23,296 nucleotides of DNA from Burkholderiales bacterium (GCA_014379045.1 JACMMK010000066.1:1-23296); one strand, 5' to 3'; shown: positions 1 to 7,860, numbered from the stretch's first letter. Made by a program: numbers and translations. Notes: generated by a model not told the origin, from the sequence alone.

Positions 1-1
1 C

Positions 2-418
2 AGTCCCCAGCCCCTAGCCCCCAGCCCCTCTTCCCCCGACTCCGATGCCCACCTCCTCGCCGAGCCCCTGCTGACCGAGCAAATCTCGATCGACGATTTC
101 ACCAAGGTCGATCTGCGCATCGTGCGCATCGTCGATGCGGCACACGTCGAAGGCGCCGACAAGCTCGTGCGCCTGACGCTCGATCTAGGGGACACGCAGC
201 GCACGGTTTTCGCCGGCATCAAGTCGGCCTACGATCCGCGGGAACTGATCGGACGCCTGACGGTGATGGTCGCCAACCTCGCGCCGCGCAAGATGAAGTT
301 CGGCGTGTCCGAAGGGATGGTCCTCGCAGCGAGCGCCGACGGCGGCGATCGCAACCCCTCCGGCATCTTTCTCCTCGAACCCGACACGGGCGCGTTGCCG
401 GGCATGCGGGTCAGGTAG
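2..418 (+). CDS. metG: Methionyl-tRNA synthetase, C-terminal tRNA-binding domain (5' end outside window)
   Basis: The reading frame is open from the first bases of the window to the TAG at 416-418, giving the last 138 residues of a longer protein. A Pro/Ser-rich linker (about residues 1-16) is followed by an EMAP/Trbp111-type OB fold. It begins ISIDDFTKVDLRIVRIVDA, continues with HVEGADKLVRLTLDLG and FAGIKSAYDP, and ends with LAPRKMKFGVSEGMVLAAS. This is the pattern of the C-terminal dimerisation and tRNA-binding domain of bacterial MetG, which charges tRNA-Met in the cytoplasm. A GTG at 122 could be read as a start, but the domain clearly begins upstream of it, so the feature is treated as the 3' part of metG. 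A free-standing Trbp111/CsaA-like protein is less likely because the linker is typical of full-length MetG. The SulP gene starts 5 bp after the stop. Confidence 0.85.
   Translation, partial: SPQPLAPSPSSPDSDAHLLAEPLLTEQISIDDFTKVDLRIVRIVDAAHVEGADKLVRLTLDLGDTQRTVFAGIKSAYDPRELIGRLTVMVANLAPRKMKFGVSEGMVLAASADGGDRNPSGIFLLEPDTGALPGMRVR
5..29 (+). repeat. Two-copy C-rich direct repeat inside the metG linker
   Basis: CCCCAGCCCCT occurs at 5-15 and again at 19-29, a 14-bp period. It encodes the Pro-rich linker before the tRNA-binding domain. The period is not a multiple of three, so gain or loss of one unit would shift the frame of the C-terminal domain. With only two visible copies this may be plain low complexity; more copies could lie to the left of the window. 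Confidence 0.4.
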
Positions 419-423
419 TTTCG

Positions 424-2082
424 ATGCGTGCGTTGCATGGCTTTCGGCCGCGTCTGATCGAAAGTCTGAAGGGCTACGACCGGCACCAGCTGCGTATCGA
501 CCTGATCGCCGGCATCACCGTCGGCATCCTGGCGCTGCCGCTGGCGATGGCGTTCGCGATCGCCAGCGGCATGTCACCGGAGGCGGGCATCTTCACCGCG
601 ATCGTCGCGGGCTTCGTCGTCTCGGTGTTCGGAGGCTCGCGCGTGCAGATCGGCGGGCCCACCGGCGCATTCATCGTGATCGTCTACGGCATCGTCGTGC
701 AGCACGGCGTGGCGAACTTGCTGATCTGCACGCTGCTCGCCGGACTCATGCTGCTGGCGATGGGACTCGCCGGGCTCGGCAGCTGGATCCGCTTCATTCC
801 GGTCTCGGTGATCAGCGGCTTCACCAAGGGCATCGCGGTCCTGATCCTGCTCTCGCAGGTGAAAGAGTTCATGGGGCTCGAGATCGATGCGTTGCCCGCC
901 GAATTCTTCGCCAAGGTGGCCGCGCTCTGGGCCGGGATGCCGACGGCGAACGCGACCAGCATCGCGCTCGGTGCCGCCTGCGTGCTGCTGATCGTGTCGT
1001 GGCCGACGCGCTGGCGCGTGGTGCCCAGCCCGGTGGTAGCGCTGGTCGCCGGAACCGCAGTGGCTGCGCTGCTCGACCTCGATATCGAAACCATCGGCTC
1101 GCGCTTCGGCGGCATTCCGGCGGGCCTGCCGACGTTCGCCTGGCCGCAGGTCTCGCTGTCGTCGCTCGGCGCATTGATCGCCCCCGCGTTTACGATCGCG
1201 TTGCTCGGCGCGATCGAGTCGCTGCTCTCGGCGACCGTCGCCGACAACATGATCGACGATCGCCACGATCCGAACCAGGAGTTGATCGCGCAGGGCCTCG
1301 CCAACATCGCAGCACCGCTTTTCGGCGGGTTCTGCGCGACCGGCGCGATCGCACGTACCAGCACGAACGTGCGCATGGGCGCGAGGACGCCGGTGGCCGG
1401 GATCGTGCATGCCGCGACGCTGCTCGCGATCGTGCTGGTCGCCGCGCCCGCCGCACGCTACATCCCGCTCACCGTGCTTTCGGCGATCCTGCTCGTGGTC
1501 GCATGGAACATGGCCGAATGGCGTGAGTTCCGCGAGTTGCGCCGGTATCGTTTCAACTACCAGGCGGTGTTGCTGGCCACCTTCGTGCTCACCGTGATCT
1601 TCGATCTGACCGTCGCCGTCGAGGTCGGTCTGGTGCTTGCCGCGGCCTTCTTTATCACGCGAGTCTCCGGCCTGACCGAAGTGCGTGAAGTCGCGCCACC
1701 GACCCTGGACGACACGAGCGACGTGCCGGCGGATGCACGCCCGGTACGCATCTTCGAGGTGTTCGGCACCTTGTTCTTCGGCGCCGCGAACAAGATCGAA
1801 CCGTTGCTCGCCCTGGCCGAACCCGCGCATCCGACGCAGGTAATCGTGCTCGATCTGCAGAAGCTGATCAATATCGACACCACCGGCCTCGACATGCTCG
1901 AGACGCTGCAGCGCAAGCTCGCCCGAAACGGCAAGCGGCTGTTGATTGCCGGGGCGAACGCGCAACCGCGCTCGTTGTTCGAACGGTCCGGGTTCACCAC
2001 ACGCCTGGGGCAGGCGAATCTCTGCGACAGCGTGTCGCAGGCGTTGGCGGTCGTGTTGCCCGGATTCGCCGGCGATATCTGA
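424..2082 (+). CDS. SulP family inorganic anion transporter with STAS domain
   Basis: A 552-residue inner-membrane protein of the SLC26/SulP family, which moves sulfate, bicarbonate or dicarboxylates, usually coupled to H+ or Na+. The N-terminal part (about 25-415) is hydrophobic. It carries family signatures: DLIAGITVGILALPLAMAFA near 26-45, the GGSRVQIGGPTGAF segment near 70, FTKGIAVLI near 135, and a block around 262-325 containing ESLLSATVADNMIDDRHDPN and ATGAIARTSTNVRMGARTP. The C-terminus (about 440-545) is a STAS domain with VIVLDLQKLINIDTTGLDML. Length and domain order are normal for bacterial SulP proteins such as E. coli DauA. The substrate cannot be read from sequence; sulfate, bicarbonate and C4-dicarboxylate are all possible. 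The ATG lies 5 bp behind the metG stop, so co-transcription with metG is likely. It converges with the Bug gene, 30 bp between stops. Confidence 0.93.
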   Translation: MRALHGFRPRLIESLKGYDRHQLRIDLIAGITVGILALPLAMAFAIASGMSPEAGIFTAIVAGFVVSVFGGSRVQIGGPTGAFIVIVYGIVVQHGVANLLICTLLAGLMLLAMGLAGLGSWIRFIPVSVISGFTKGIAVLILLSQVKEFMGLEIDALPAEFFAKVAALWAGMPTANATSIALGAACVLLIVSWPTRWRVVPSPVVALVAGTAVAALLDLDIETIGSRFGGIPAGLPTFAWPQVSLSSLGALIAPAFTIALLGAIESLLSATVADNMIDDRHDPNQELIAQGLANIAAPLFGGFCATGAIARTSTNVRMGARTPVAGIVHAATLLAIVLVAAPAARYIPLTVLSAILLVVAWNMAEWREFRELRRYRFNYQAVLLATFVLTVIFDLTVAVEVGLVLAAAFFITRVSGLTEVREVAPPTLDDTSDVPADARPVRIFEVFGTLFFGAANKIEPLLALAEPAHPTQVIVLDLQKLINIDTTGLDMLETLQRKLARNGKRLLIAGANAQPRSLFERSGFTTRLGQANLCDSVSQALAVVLPGFAGDI

Positions 2083-2112
2083 CCGGGCTCGAGGCGCTTG
2101 ACCGCTGCCCGT

Positions 2113-3162
2113 CTATTCGAGCCGGATTTTGGCGCGCTTGACCACATCGCCCCACTTCGCGTACTCGGCGCGGATGTACGTGACGAACTCGTCGGGCGTG
2201 TCGCCGATGATGAAATTGCCCTGCGCCGTGATCTTCTCTCTCACTTCCGGCACGTTGATCGCGCGCACGATCTCGCGATTCAGTCGCGCCAGCACCTCTT
2301 TAGGCAAGCCCGCCGGCCCCACCAGGCCGTTCCAGTTCAGCGAGTCGAAACCCGGCAGACCCGACTCGGCCATCGTGGGCACCTCGGGCAACATCGGCAG
2401 GCGCTGCCGGCCGGTGACGGCCAGCACGCGCACCCGCCCCGCCTTCACGAACTGCAGGTTGTCGATCGAGGTCGAGAACGTCATCGACACCTGCCCGCCG
2501 AGCAGTTCGGGCAACACCTGCGCGGTGCCCTTGTACGGCACGTGCAGCATGTCGATTCCGGCCAGCACCTTCATCAGTTCGCCGTTCATGTGCGACACCT
2601 GACCGACGCTCGCCGACGCGAAGGTCAGTTCACCCGGCCGCTTCTTCGCCAGCGCGATCACCTCCTTGACCGAGCGCACCGGGACCGACGGGTGCACCAG
2701 CAGGAACGACGGCCCGGCGATCAGGTTGGTGATCGGCGTGAAATCCTTCAACGGGTCGAACGGCAACTTCTGCAGGTGCGGCAGGATGGTGATCATCCCG
2801 ACATTGGCGATCACGATCGTGTTGCCGTCGGCGGGCTGACGCGCGACGTAGTCCGCGCCGGTCACCCCCGAGGCACCCGGGCGGTTCTCGACGATCACCG
2901 TCTGCCCCAGCGCCTCGGGCAGGCGTTGCGCGACGATACGCGCGGCGTAGTCGGACGGGCCGCCCGGCGGAAACGGCACGACGATGCGCATGACCTTCGC
3001 CGGCCCACCTTGCGCATGGGCGACTTGCCCACCCCCTGGCGCGCACAACACCGCGGCAAGCGAGTACATCCAGAGCACGTTCATCCGGCGCGTGGGTGCG
3101 CACCGATCCGACGCAACGTGGGAGGAGGTCACGGCGACTGCCTGGCGCGTCGGAACACTCAT
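2113..3162 (-). CDS. Bug/TctC family tripartite tricarboxylate transporter substrate-binding protein
   Basis: Periplasmic binding protein of the Bug (TctC) family, which captures carboxylates, amides or aromatic acids. Family landmarks are MRIVVPFPPGGPSDYAARIVA near the mature N-terminus, VIVENRPGASGVTGADYVA, ADGNTIVIAN, LLVHPSVPVRSVKEVIALAK, LTFASASVGQVSHM, MLHVPYKGTAQVLPELLGGQVSM, and RVRVLAVTGRQRLPMLPEVPTMAESGLPGF. Two starts are credible. The ATG at 3162 gives 349 residues and lies 17 bp after the upstream stop. The ATG at 3084 gives 323 residues beginning MNVLWMYSLAAVL with a signal peptide cut after VAHA, but two Arg residues useful for export lie just before it. Neither start has a clear Shine-Dalgarno site. 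It is the last gene of an SDR - dehydrogenase - Bug unit. No TctA/TctB gene is present, so it is an orphan Bug protein, common in Burkholderiales. Ligand unknown. Confidence 0.9.
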   Translation of the reverse strand: MSVPTRQAVAVTSSHVASDRCAPTRRMNVLWMYSLAAVLCAPGGGQVAHAQGGPAKVMRIVVPFPPGGPSDYAARIVAQRLPEALGQTVIVENRPGASGVTGADYVARQPADGNTIVIANVGMITILPHLQKLPFDPLKDFTPITNLIAGPSFLLVHPSVPVRSVKEVIALAKKRPGELTFASASVGQVSHMNGELMKVLAGIDMLHVPYKGTAQVLPELLGGQVSMTFSTSIDNLQFVKAGRVRVLAVTGRQRLPMLPEVPTMAESGLPGFDSLNWNGLVGPAGLPKEVLARLNREIVRAINVPEVREKITAQGNFIIGDTPDEFVTYIRAEYAKWGDVVKRAKIRLE

Positions 3163-3178
3163 GCCTGCGGAGGGGAGC

Positions 3179-4231
3179 TCAGGAGAATCCGGAAAGTACC
3201 AGCTTGCCGCGCGCGCGTGAACCCTCGATCAATGCATGGGCGCGTCGCAGCGTCGCCGCATCGATCACGCCGAGCGTCTCGGTAAGCGTCGTGCGCAGCA
3301 CGCCGGCGTCCACCAGACGGCTCACCTCGTTCAACAGGCGATGCTGTTCGATCATGTCGGGGGTCTCGAACAGCGCCCGGGTGAACATCAGTTCCCAGTG
3401 CAGCGACAGCGACTTGCGCTTCATCGACATGACGTCGGGCGCGGTCTTCGGGTCGTCGATCAGCGCGAACTTTCCCTGCGGCGCCATCGCCTCGACCAGT
3501 GCGGCAAAGTGTTCGTCGGTGTGGGTCAGGCTCGCCACCAGATCGATCTGGCCGATGCCGGCACGCGCGAGTTCGCCCGCCAGCGGTTTCGAGTGGTCGA
3601 TCACCGCATGCGCACCCAATGCGCGCACCCACTGCGCCGTCTCTTCGCGCGACGCGGTGCCGACGACCGTCAGATCGGTCAACTGGCGCGCGAGTTGAAC
3701 AAGCATCGAACCGACGCCACCTGCGGCGCCGGTGATCAGCAATGTCCTGCGCGAAGACGCGGCGGGATTCCCCGTGCCGTCACCCGCCCCGGCGGCGCGC
3801 CGTGTCGCGCCGAGCCGGTCGAACAGCAACTCCCATGCGGTGATGCTGGTCAGCGGCAATGCTGCGGCCTGCGCGAAGTCGAGACTCGCGGGCTTGCGCC
3901 CGACGATGCGCTCGTCGACCGCATGCAGCTGCGCATTCGTGCCGGGCCGCTGGATCGCGCCGGCGTAGAACACTTCATCGCCCCGGCGAAACAGGCTCAC
4001 CTCGGTGCCGACTTCGCGGACGATGCCCGCGGCGTCCCAGCCGAGCACATTCGTCGCGCCCGGCGCGGGCGCTGCACGCATCCGCATCTTCGTGTCGACG
4101 GGGTTGACCGAGATCGCGCGCACTTCGACCAGCAGATCGCGCGCACCCGGTCGGGGATCGTCGACGGTGACATCGATCAACGACTCGGGGTCATCGATCG
4201 GCAGGGACCTGCGATAGCCGACAGCCTTCAT
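3179..4231 (-). CDS. Zinc-independent MDR/quinone-oxidoreductase-type alcohol dehydrogenase family protein
   Basis: A 350-residue cytoplasmic medium-chain dehydrogenase/reductase. The N-terminal GroES-like part (about 1-130) has LLVEVRAISVNPVDTKMR, VLGWDAAGIVREVG and a GDEVFYAG strand. The Rossmann part carries LLITGAAGGVGSMLVQLARQ with the nucleotide motif GAAGGVG at about 168-174, as in NADPH-dependent quinone reductases and the adh_fam_1 group. The Cys and His/Glu ligands of zinc alcohol dehydrogenases are absent (GWDAAG replaces the usual GHE region), so it probably works without zinc on an enone, quinone or carbonyl substrate. A short Gly/Ala-rich insertion near 146-160 precedes the Rossmann motif. 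The ATG at 4231 has a purine-rich GGGAGAGG 6 bp upstream. It sits 34 bp after the SDR stop and 17 bp before the Bug ORF, which suggests one transcript. Substrate unknown. Confidence 0.87.
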   Translation of the reverse strand: MKAVGYRRSLPIDDPESLIDVTVDDPRPGARDLLVEVRAISVNPVDTKMRMRAAPAPGATNVLGWDAAGIVREVGTEVSLFRRGDEVFYAGAIQRPGTNAQLHAVDERIVGRKPASLDFAQAAALPLTSITAWELLFDRLGATRRAAGAGDGTGNPAASSRRTLLITGAAGGVGSMLVQLARQLTDLTVVGTASREETAQWVRALGAHAVIDHSKPLAGELARAGIGQIDLVASLTHTDEHFAALVEAMAPQGKFALIDDPKTAPDVMSMKRKSLSLHWELMFTRALFETPDMIEQHRLLNEVSRLVDAGVLRTTLTETLGVIDAATLRRAHALIEGSRARGKLVLSGFS

Positions 4232-4265
4232 TGCGCGCCTCTCCCTCGAATGAACTGCGCACCCG

Positions 4266-5060
4266 CTACAGGATTGCGTTGACGATACCGCCTTCGACGC
4301 GCAACGCCGCGCCGTTGGTCGCTGCGGCGAGCGGACTGCAGAGGTACGCCACCATCGCGGCGATTTCCTCGGGCGCGATGAAGCGCTTCAACAAGGACTG
4401 CGGTCGCACGTTCTGGAAGAACTCGCGCTCGATCGTCTGCGCGTCGCTGCCCCGCTCGGTCGCCATCGCGCCGATGAAGTTCTGCACCCCTTCGCTGTAG
4501 GTAGGCCCGGCCAACACCGAGTTGACCGTGACCGCGGTGCCTGCGGTGAGCTTGGCGAGCCCGCGCGCGAGCGCGATCTGCATCGTCTTCGTCACGCCGT
4601 AGTGGATCATCTCGGCGGGCACGTCCACCCCCGATTCGCTGGCGATGAACACGATGCGTCCGCGATTCCGGGCGATCATGCCTGGCAGATACCCGCGTGC
4701 GAGGCGCAATCCGGACATGAAGTTGGTGTCGATCATCTCCGCCCACTGCGCGTCGTCGATGTCGGCGAACGGTCGTGGACGATAGACGCCCAGGTTGTTG
4801 ATCAGCAGGTCGAGTTCGGGCAGCAGCGAGAGCGTGCGTCGAGCCTCGTCAGCACGCGTGAGATCGGCAACATGCGCGACCAGCTTCGCGTTCGGGGTCT
4901 GGGCGCGGATCTCCGCCAGCGCGCGCTCGACGCGAGCCGCAGTCCGACCGTTCACCGCCACCTTCACGCCTTCCGCGGCGAGCGCTTTGGCGATGGCAAA
5001 GCCGATGCCTGCGGTCGAGCCGGAGACCAGGGCCGTGAAGTTCTCGAGCTGCAGATTCAT
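4266..5060 (-). CDS. SDR family NAD(P)-dependent oxidoreductase
   Basis: A 264-residue classical short-chain dehydrogenase/reductase. The cofactor loop SGSTAGIG is at residues 13-20, the structural NNLG (in place of the usual NNAG) at 88-91, and Asn113 follows in MIDTNFMSG. The catalytic set is Ser141, Tyr154 and Lys158 (YGVTK). The C-terminus RFIAPEEIAAMVAYLCSPLA...ATNGAALRVEGG is the usual SDR substrate/dimer segment. The NGR at about 37-39, after the second strand, favours NADP(H), but this is inference. The ATG at 5060 is preceded by GAGGAGG 7 bp upstream, a strong Shine-Dalgarno, so the start is firm. It is the first gene of the SDR - MDR - Bug unit and probably carries the unit's promoter in the roughly 400-bp region to its right. 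Substrate unknown. Confidence 0.92.
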   Translation of the reverse strand: MNLQLENFTALVSGSTAGIGFAIAKALAAEGVKVAVNGRTAARVERALAEIRAQTPNAKLVAHVADLTRADEARRTLSLLPELDLLINNLGVYRPRPFADIDDAQWAEMIDTNFMSGLRLARGYLPGMIARNRGRIVFIASESGVDVPAEMIHYGVTKTMQIALARGLAKLTAGTAVTVNSVLAGPTYSEGVQNFIGAMATERGSDAQTIEREFFQNVRPQSLLKRFIAPEEIAAMVAYLCSPLAAATNGAALRVEGGIVNAIL

Positions 5061-5461
5061 GCTGCGGCCTCCTCGTCAGGCACGGCGCGCGAGGCTGCCG
5101 ACACGGCCCGTTCTTGCCTGTTGGCAACGCTCGAGGTTTCGCCGGTGCCGGGGGTCGCCTGCGAGGCAGACAAGAAGGATGTCCGTTGCATGCGGAAGGT
5201 CCCGAATCGTTTTCGTCAGCGCGCAGTGTGCCTGCTTCTCGACCATCGGGGGTTCGGTGCATCGCGCGCCCGCGCAGGTCGAAGCCGCACGATGTCGATC
5301 CGGGGCGACGCACCCTCTGCCGGAACAGGTGAGGAAGGCCCCGCTGACCGCCAGACAACCTGCTGTTCATGAGCGGGAACAGCAGGCGTCCTGTCATCGG
5401 CGCTCTATCGAGCTCGCGGCGTGCAGCGCCGGATTGCGCGCCGCACGTGCGCCCGGTACGT
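5061..5461. other. Intergenic region (about 400 bp), no supported gene
   Basis: This stretch separates two minus-strand units. Short frames cross it, but none has a credible start and domain, and those running into 5462 onward are antisense to the PhoX gene. It should hold the promoter of the SDR unit, but I see no convincing -35/-10 pair. A small inverted repeat, TTGCC-N4-GGCAA, lies at 5114-5127, about 55 bp upstream of the SDR start, and could be an operator. A stronger 10-bp-arm hairpin lies at 5359-5386 and is listed separately. Confidence 0.6.
5359..5386 (-). terminator. Perfect inverted repeat, terminator-like hairpin downstream of the PhoX gene
   Basis: CCTGCTGTTC (5359-5368) and GAACAGCAGG (5377-5386) form a perfect 10-bp stem with an 8-nt loop, about 75 bp past the stop of the minus-strand PhoX gene. 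Read on the minus strand it is followed by TTGTCTGG, a weak U-tract, so an intrinsic terminator is possible but not certain. It could instead be an operator or an mRNA-stabilising hairpin. Confidence 0.45.
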
Positions 5462-7072
5462 CTACAGCGGGCCCGCACCCCACGGTCCCGAGATCGCGAA
5501 GGTGACCCCCGGCGTCTGGAGATTGACGAACAGCACCCGCCCGGTCGGATCGAAACACGCGCCGCAGAATTCGCGTCCGGTGGTGTCGCCGGAGGCCGGT
5601 TTGCCCTGTGCTGCGGCCTGTGCGCTCACCGCAGCGGTGAAGTTGTTCTCCGCGAACGAGTACGCATCCCCGGCAAGGGTCAGCCCCATCAGACGCGCCC
5701 CGAACGTCGTGCCGCCGGCCGTGAAATTGCCGCCGTCTTCGCAGAGCAGAATGCCGCCCTTGGGGCTGACGGTGACGTTGTCGGGATTGTTGCCGACCTG
5801 CGATGAGAACTGTGGCACCGCATAGATGCAGGTGAGCGTCTGCGCGTCGAGGTCGAGCTCCCATACCGCGCCGTCGCCCTGCCCGCGGCGGGGTGCCGGG
5901 CTCGTCCGGTTCTGCAGGCCGGCGCCGGTGTCGACGATGTACATCTTGCGGTTCCAGTACCAGATGCCTTCGCCGCGGCTCATCCGCAAAGCGCCGAGGT
6001 CCCACGCCTGGGCGAACGGACCGGAGAGGATCGCGGGTCCGGGCGCGGGCGCGCTACCCGACGGTCCGAAATCCGGGAAGACCGCGCGGATCTGCGGGTC
6101 GGCATCCGGATCGACGACATCCATCCACTCGAGACGGTAGGTATCGCCGACGTTGGGCACGATCAGATCGGCATTGGTGACGCCGATCACCTTGGCGCCT
6201 TGCAGGCGTCCACCCTGCTCGAGCGTGCCCGGGGCACCCTGCGCGACCGTCGGGATGAAGCGGTAGAGCCCGGCGGCGTTGCGGTTGTCTTCGGTCTCGT
6301 ACACGATGCCGTTCAATGGATCAACCGCGACCGCTTCGTGCGGCATACGACCCATAGCGACGATCGGCACGCCCGTGGTGCCGGCAGGATCGGGGCGCAC
6401 TTCGAAAACGTAGCCGTGCTTGCGTCCGTTGAACCCGGACACGTTGACCACGGTCTCTTCGCAGGTCAGCCAGGTGCCCCACGGCGTCAATCCCCCCGCG
6501 CAATTGCCCAGCGTGCCACCGAGACTCGGGAACGATTCGGCCCAGTTGCCGTCGCGGAACACGAGATTGGTCGTGCCGCCGCCGGTGAAGCCGTTGAGTC
6601 CGGTGGTGCCGGAAAGATTCGGCGTGCCGACGGGGAACGCACCGTTAGGCAGACCCGCAGCGACGACGATGTTGCCGGTGTCGTAGCGCCCTGCCGCCGG
6701 AATGTTGGCACTTGCCAGACCCAGCTCGTGATTGCGTACCAGCGTGATCTCGGTCGACCGGCCGACGCGGCGCGTGCGCACGACCGCCATGCCGTCGTGA
6801 TTGCCTGGTGTCGCGCCGCCGGAGGTCATCGCATCGCCGGTCCAGCCATAGCTCTTGTAGGTGAAGCCGGCCGGCAGCTTCAGCAGCGGCAGCCCCGTCG
6901 TGATGTCATTGACCGGCGCGATCGGGCCGTACGGGCTCGCGATCAGCGCCGAAGGCGCGGCGGTCGCCTGTCGGGCGTATAGCCCCGCGAACGAACCGAC
7001 GAACGGGGCGGCTGCAACCGATGACGTGCTTTTCAGAAAACTGCGCCGGCTGGCGCGAACATCTGTGGACAT
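5462..7072 (-). CDS. PhoX family (DUF839) Tat-exported phosphatase-like protein, copy A
   Basis: The protein has 536 residues from the ATG at 7072, chosen because AAGGAGA lies 7 bp upstream; an earlier ATG at 7138 has no such site. It starts with a Tat signal, ASRRSFLKSTSSVAAAP (twin Arg at 9-10), with likely cleavage near ATAAP. PhoX/DUF839 landmarks are PLLKLPAGFTYKSYGWTGD, NHDGMAVVRT, LVRNHE, TTNLVFRDG, GGLTPWGTWLTCEETV, MPHEAVAVDPLNGIVYETED, SRGEGIWYWNRKMYIVDTGAG, NPDNVTVSPKGGILLCEDGG, and a closing CFDPTGRVLFVNLQTPGVTFAISGPW. Characterised PhoX enzymes are periplasmic Ca/Fe-dependent alkaline phosphatases; the Cys of LTCEE is the candidate iron ligand. It is shorter than classical PhoX (over 600 residues), so phosphatase activity is an inference. 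A near-identical paralogue lies about 800 bp upstream in transcription, with a VPLPA-CTERM-type gene between them. Confidence 0.88.
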   Translation of the reverse strand: MSTDVRASRRSFLKSTSSVAAAPFVGSFAGLYARQATAAPSALIASPYGPIAPVNDITTGLPLLKLPAGFTYKSYGWTGDAMTSGGATPGNHDGMAVVRTRRVGRSTEITLVRNHELGLASANIPAAGRYDTGNIVVAAGLPNGAFPVGTPNLSGTTGLNGFTGGGTTNLVFRDGNWAESFPSLGGTLGNCAGGLTPWGTWLTCEETVVNVSGFNGRKHGYVFEVRPDPAGTTGVPIVAMGRMPHEAVAVDPLNGIVYETEDNRNAAGLYRFIPTVAQGAPGTLEQGGRLQGAKVIGVTNADLIVPNVGDTYRLEWMDVVDPDADPQIRAVFPDFGPSGSAPAPGPAILSGPFAQAWDLGALRMSRGEGIWYWNRKMYIVDTGAGLQNRTSPAPRRGQGDGAVWELDLDAQTLTCIYAVPQFSSQVGNNPDNVTVSPKGGILLCEDGGNFTAGGTTFGARLMGLTLAGDAYSFAENNFTAAVSAQAAAQGKPASGDTTGREFCGACFDPTGRVLFVNLQTPGVTFAISGPWGAGPL

Positions 7073-7110
7073 CGCGTGTCTCCTTGGATCTTTCGTTGGT
7101 ATGCAACGCA

Positions 7111-7135
7111 AAAGGGCGCCGACCCGGCGCCCTTT
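7111..7135 (-). terminator. Rho-independent terminator after the VPLPA-CTERM gene
   Basis: AAAGGGCGCC (7111-7120) and GGCGCCCTTT (7126-7135) form a perfect 10-bp, GC-rich stem with a 5-nt loop, 26 bp past the stop of the minus-strand VPLPA-CTERM gene. On the minus strand the second arm ends in TTTTGCGTT. This is the clearest intrinsic terminator in the window. It lies 39 bp before the start of PhoX copy A, so it may partly uncouple that gene from the upstream ones. Confidence 0.75.
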
Positions 7136-7160
7136 CACTACGACGGCCCGATGCGACTGC

Positions 7161-7787
7161 TCAGGCGACCTTCTTCTTGCGCGCGAACGTCGCCACCCCC
7201 GCCAGCCCGCTCAGCAGCAGCACGAGGCCGCCCGGCACCGGGATCGGCGAGGTCTCGATCACCACCGAGAACGTGTCGCCCATGTCGAGCCGGCTCAGGC
7301 TCAATTGCCAATCGAACAGTCCTGCCGAAACGAATGGATTGCCCGCCTGGACTTCGAACGGCTCACCGCTGCCGCCGAACCTGATCATCTGGCTGAACGG
7401 ATCGACCGGGGGCGTCACTACGACGCCGGAGATCGAGCCGAAGCCCGGCGTCACGCTACCGAAGCCGGACGGTGTTCCGGGCACCGGCGAGAAGAATGCA
7501 TCGCCGCGCAGCGAGATCGTCAGCGCGCCCCAGTTGGCGCCGCTCAGGTTCTGCACGATCGAGTTGAAGTTGTACATCACCGCGCTGTTCGGGTCGATCG
7601 TGAAATTGAAGATCGCCGGACCCGCGTTGCGCATGCCCGCGTCGACGCCGAGCGTGTTGCCGAGGATCAGCACGCCGTTGTTGTCGTTGCCGTTCAGGTT
7701 CACCGAGGTCAAGGTGAGCGCGTGTACCGCAGGCGCGGCGAGCGCGAACGTGGCGCAAAGGGCGCCGATAAATAGATTGCGTTTCAT
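7161..7787 (-). CDS. VPLPA/PEP-CTERM-type sorting domain protein
   Basis: A small exported protein of 208 residues from the ATG at 7787, chosen because AAGGAG lies 8 bp upstream and a Sec signal follows at once (MKRNLFIGALCATFALAAPAVHA). The frame extends to 7865, but that part has no signal. The middle is a beta-rich, low-charge domain with many Asn, Gly and Ser residues that I cannot assign to a known fold. The C-terminus has the tripartite form of exosortase/rhombosortase-type sorting signals: a short motif SPIPVPGG, a hydrophobic helix LVLLLSGLAGVATFA, and a basic tail RKKKVA. The motif is closest to VPLPA-CTERM, not canonical PEP. Such proteins are usually anchored and then released to the surface or extracellular matrix. 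No sortase gene is in the window. It lies between two PhoX paralogues on the same strand, with a hairpin in each gap. Confidence 0.8.
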   Translation of the reverse strand: MKRNLFIGALCATFALAAPAVHALTLTSVNLNGNDNNGVLILGNTLGVDAGMRNAGPAIFNFTIDPNSAVMYNFNSIVQNLSGANWGALTISLRGDAFFSPVPGTPSGFGSVTPGFGSISGVVVTPPVDPFSQMIRFGGSGEPFEVQAGNPFVSAGLFDWQLSLSRLDMGDTFSVVIETSPIPVPGGLVLLLSGLAGVATFARKKKVA

Positions 7788-7824
7788 GTCAAAGCTCCTT
7801 GTTGTTGGGACTATGGGAGATTTA

Positions 7825-7860
7825 CGGGCAGGGGTGCGGCCCCTGCTGCACCCCTGCCCG
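7825..7860 (-). terminator. Strong hairpin after PhoX copy B, terminator-like
   Basis: CGGGCAGGGGTGC (7825-7837) and GCACCCCTGCCCG (7848-7860) pair over 13 bp without mismatch around a 10-nt loop. It begins 17 bp past the stop of PhoX copy B on the minus strand. The following minus-strand bases TAAATCT give only a poor U-tract, so it may terminate weakly or act as an RNA-processing/stability hairpin that sets a different level for the downstream VPLPA-CTERM gene. Confidence 0.6.

Noticed and set aside
574..1965. 463-codon minus-strand open frame
   Set aside because: Antisense to the SulP gene; translation is Arg/His/Asp/Gln-rich with no fold or family feature, a usual by-product of GC-rich third positions.
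2098..3285. 395-codon plus-strand open frame
   Set aside because: Antisense to the Bug gene with the same low-information His/Arg/Gln composition.
5359..5386. Possible LexA (SOS) box because of the CTGT...ACAG arms
   Set aside because: The spacing between CTGT and ACAG is 12 bp, not the 8 bp required for the E. coli-type LexA site.
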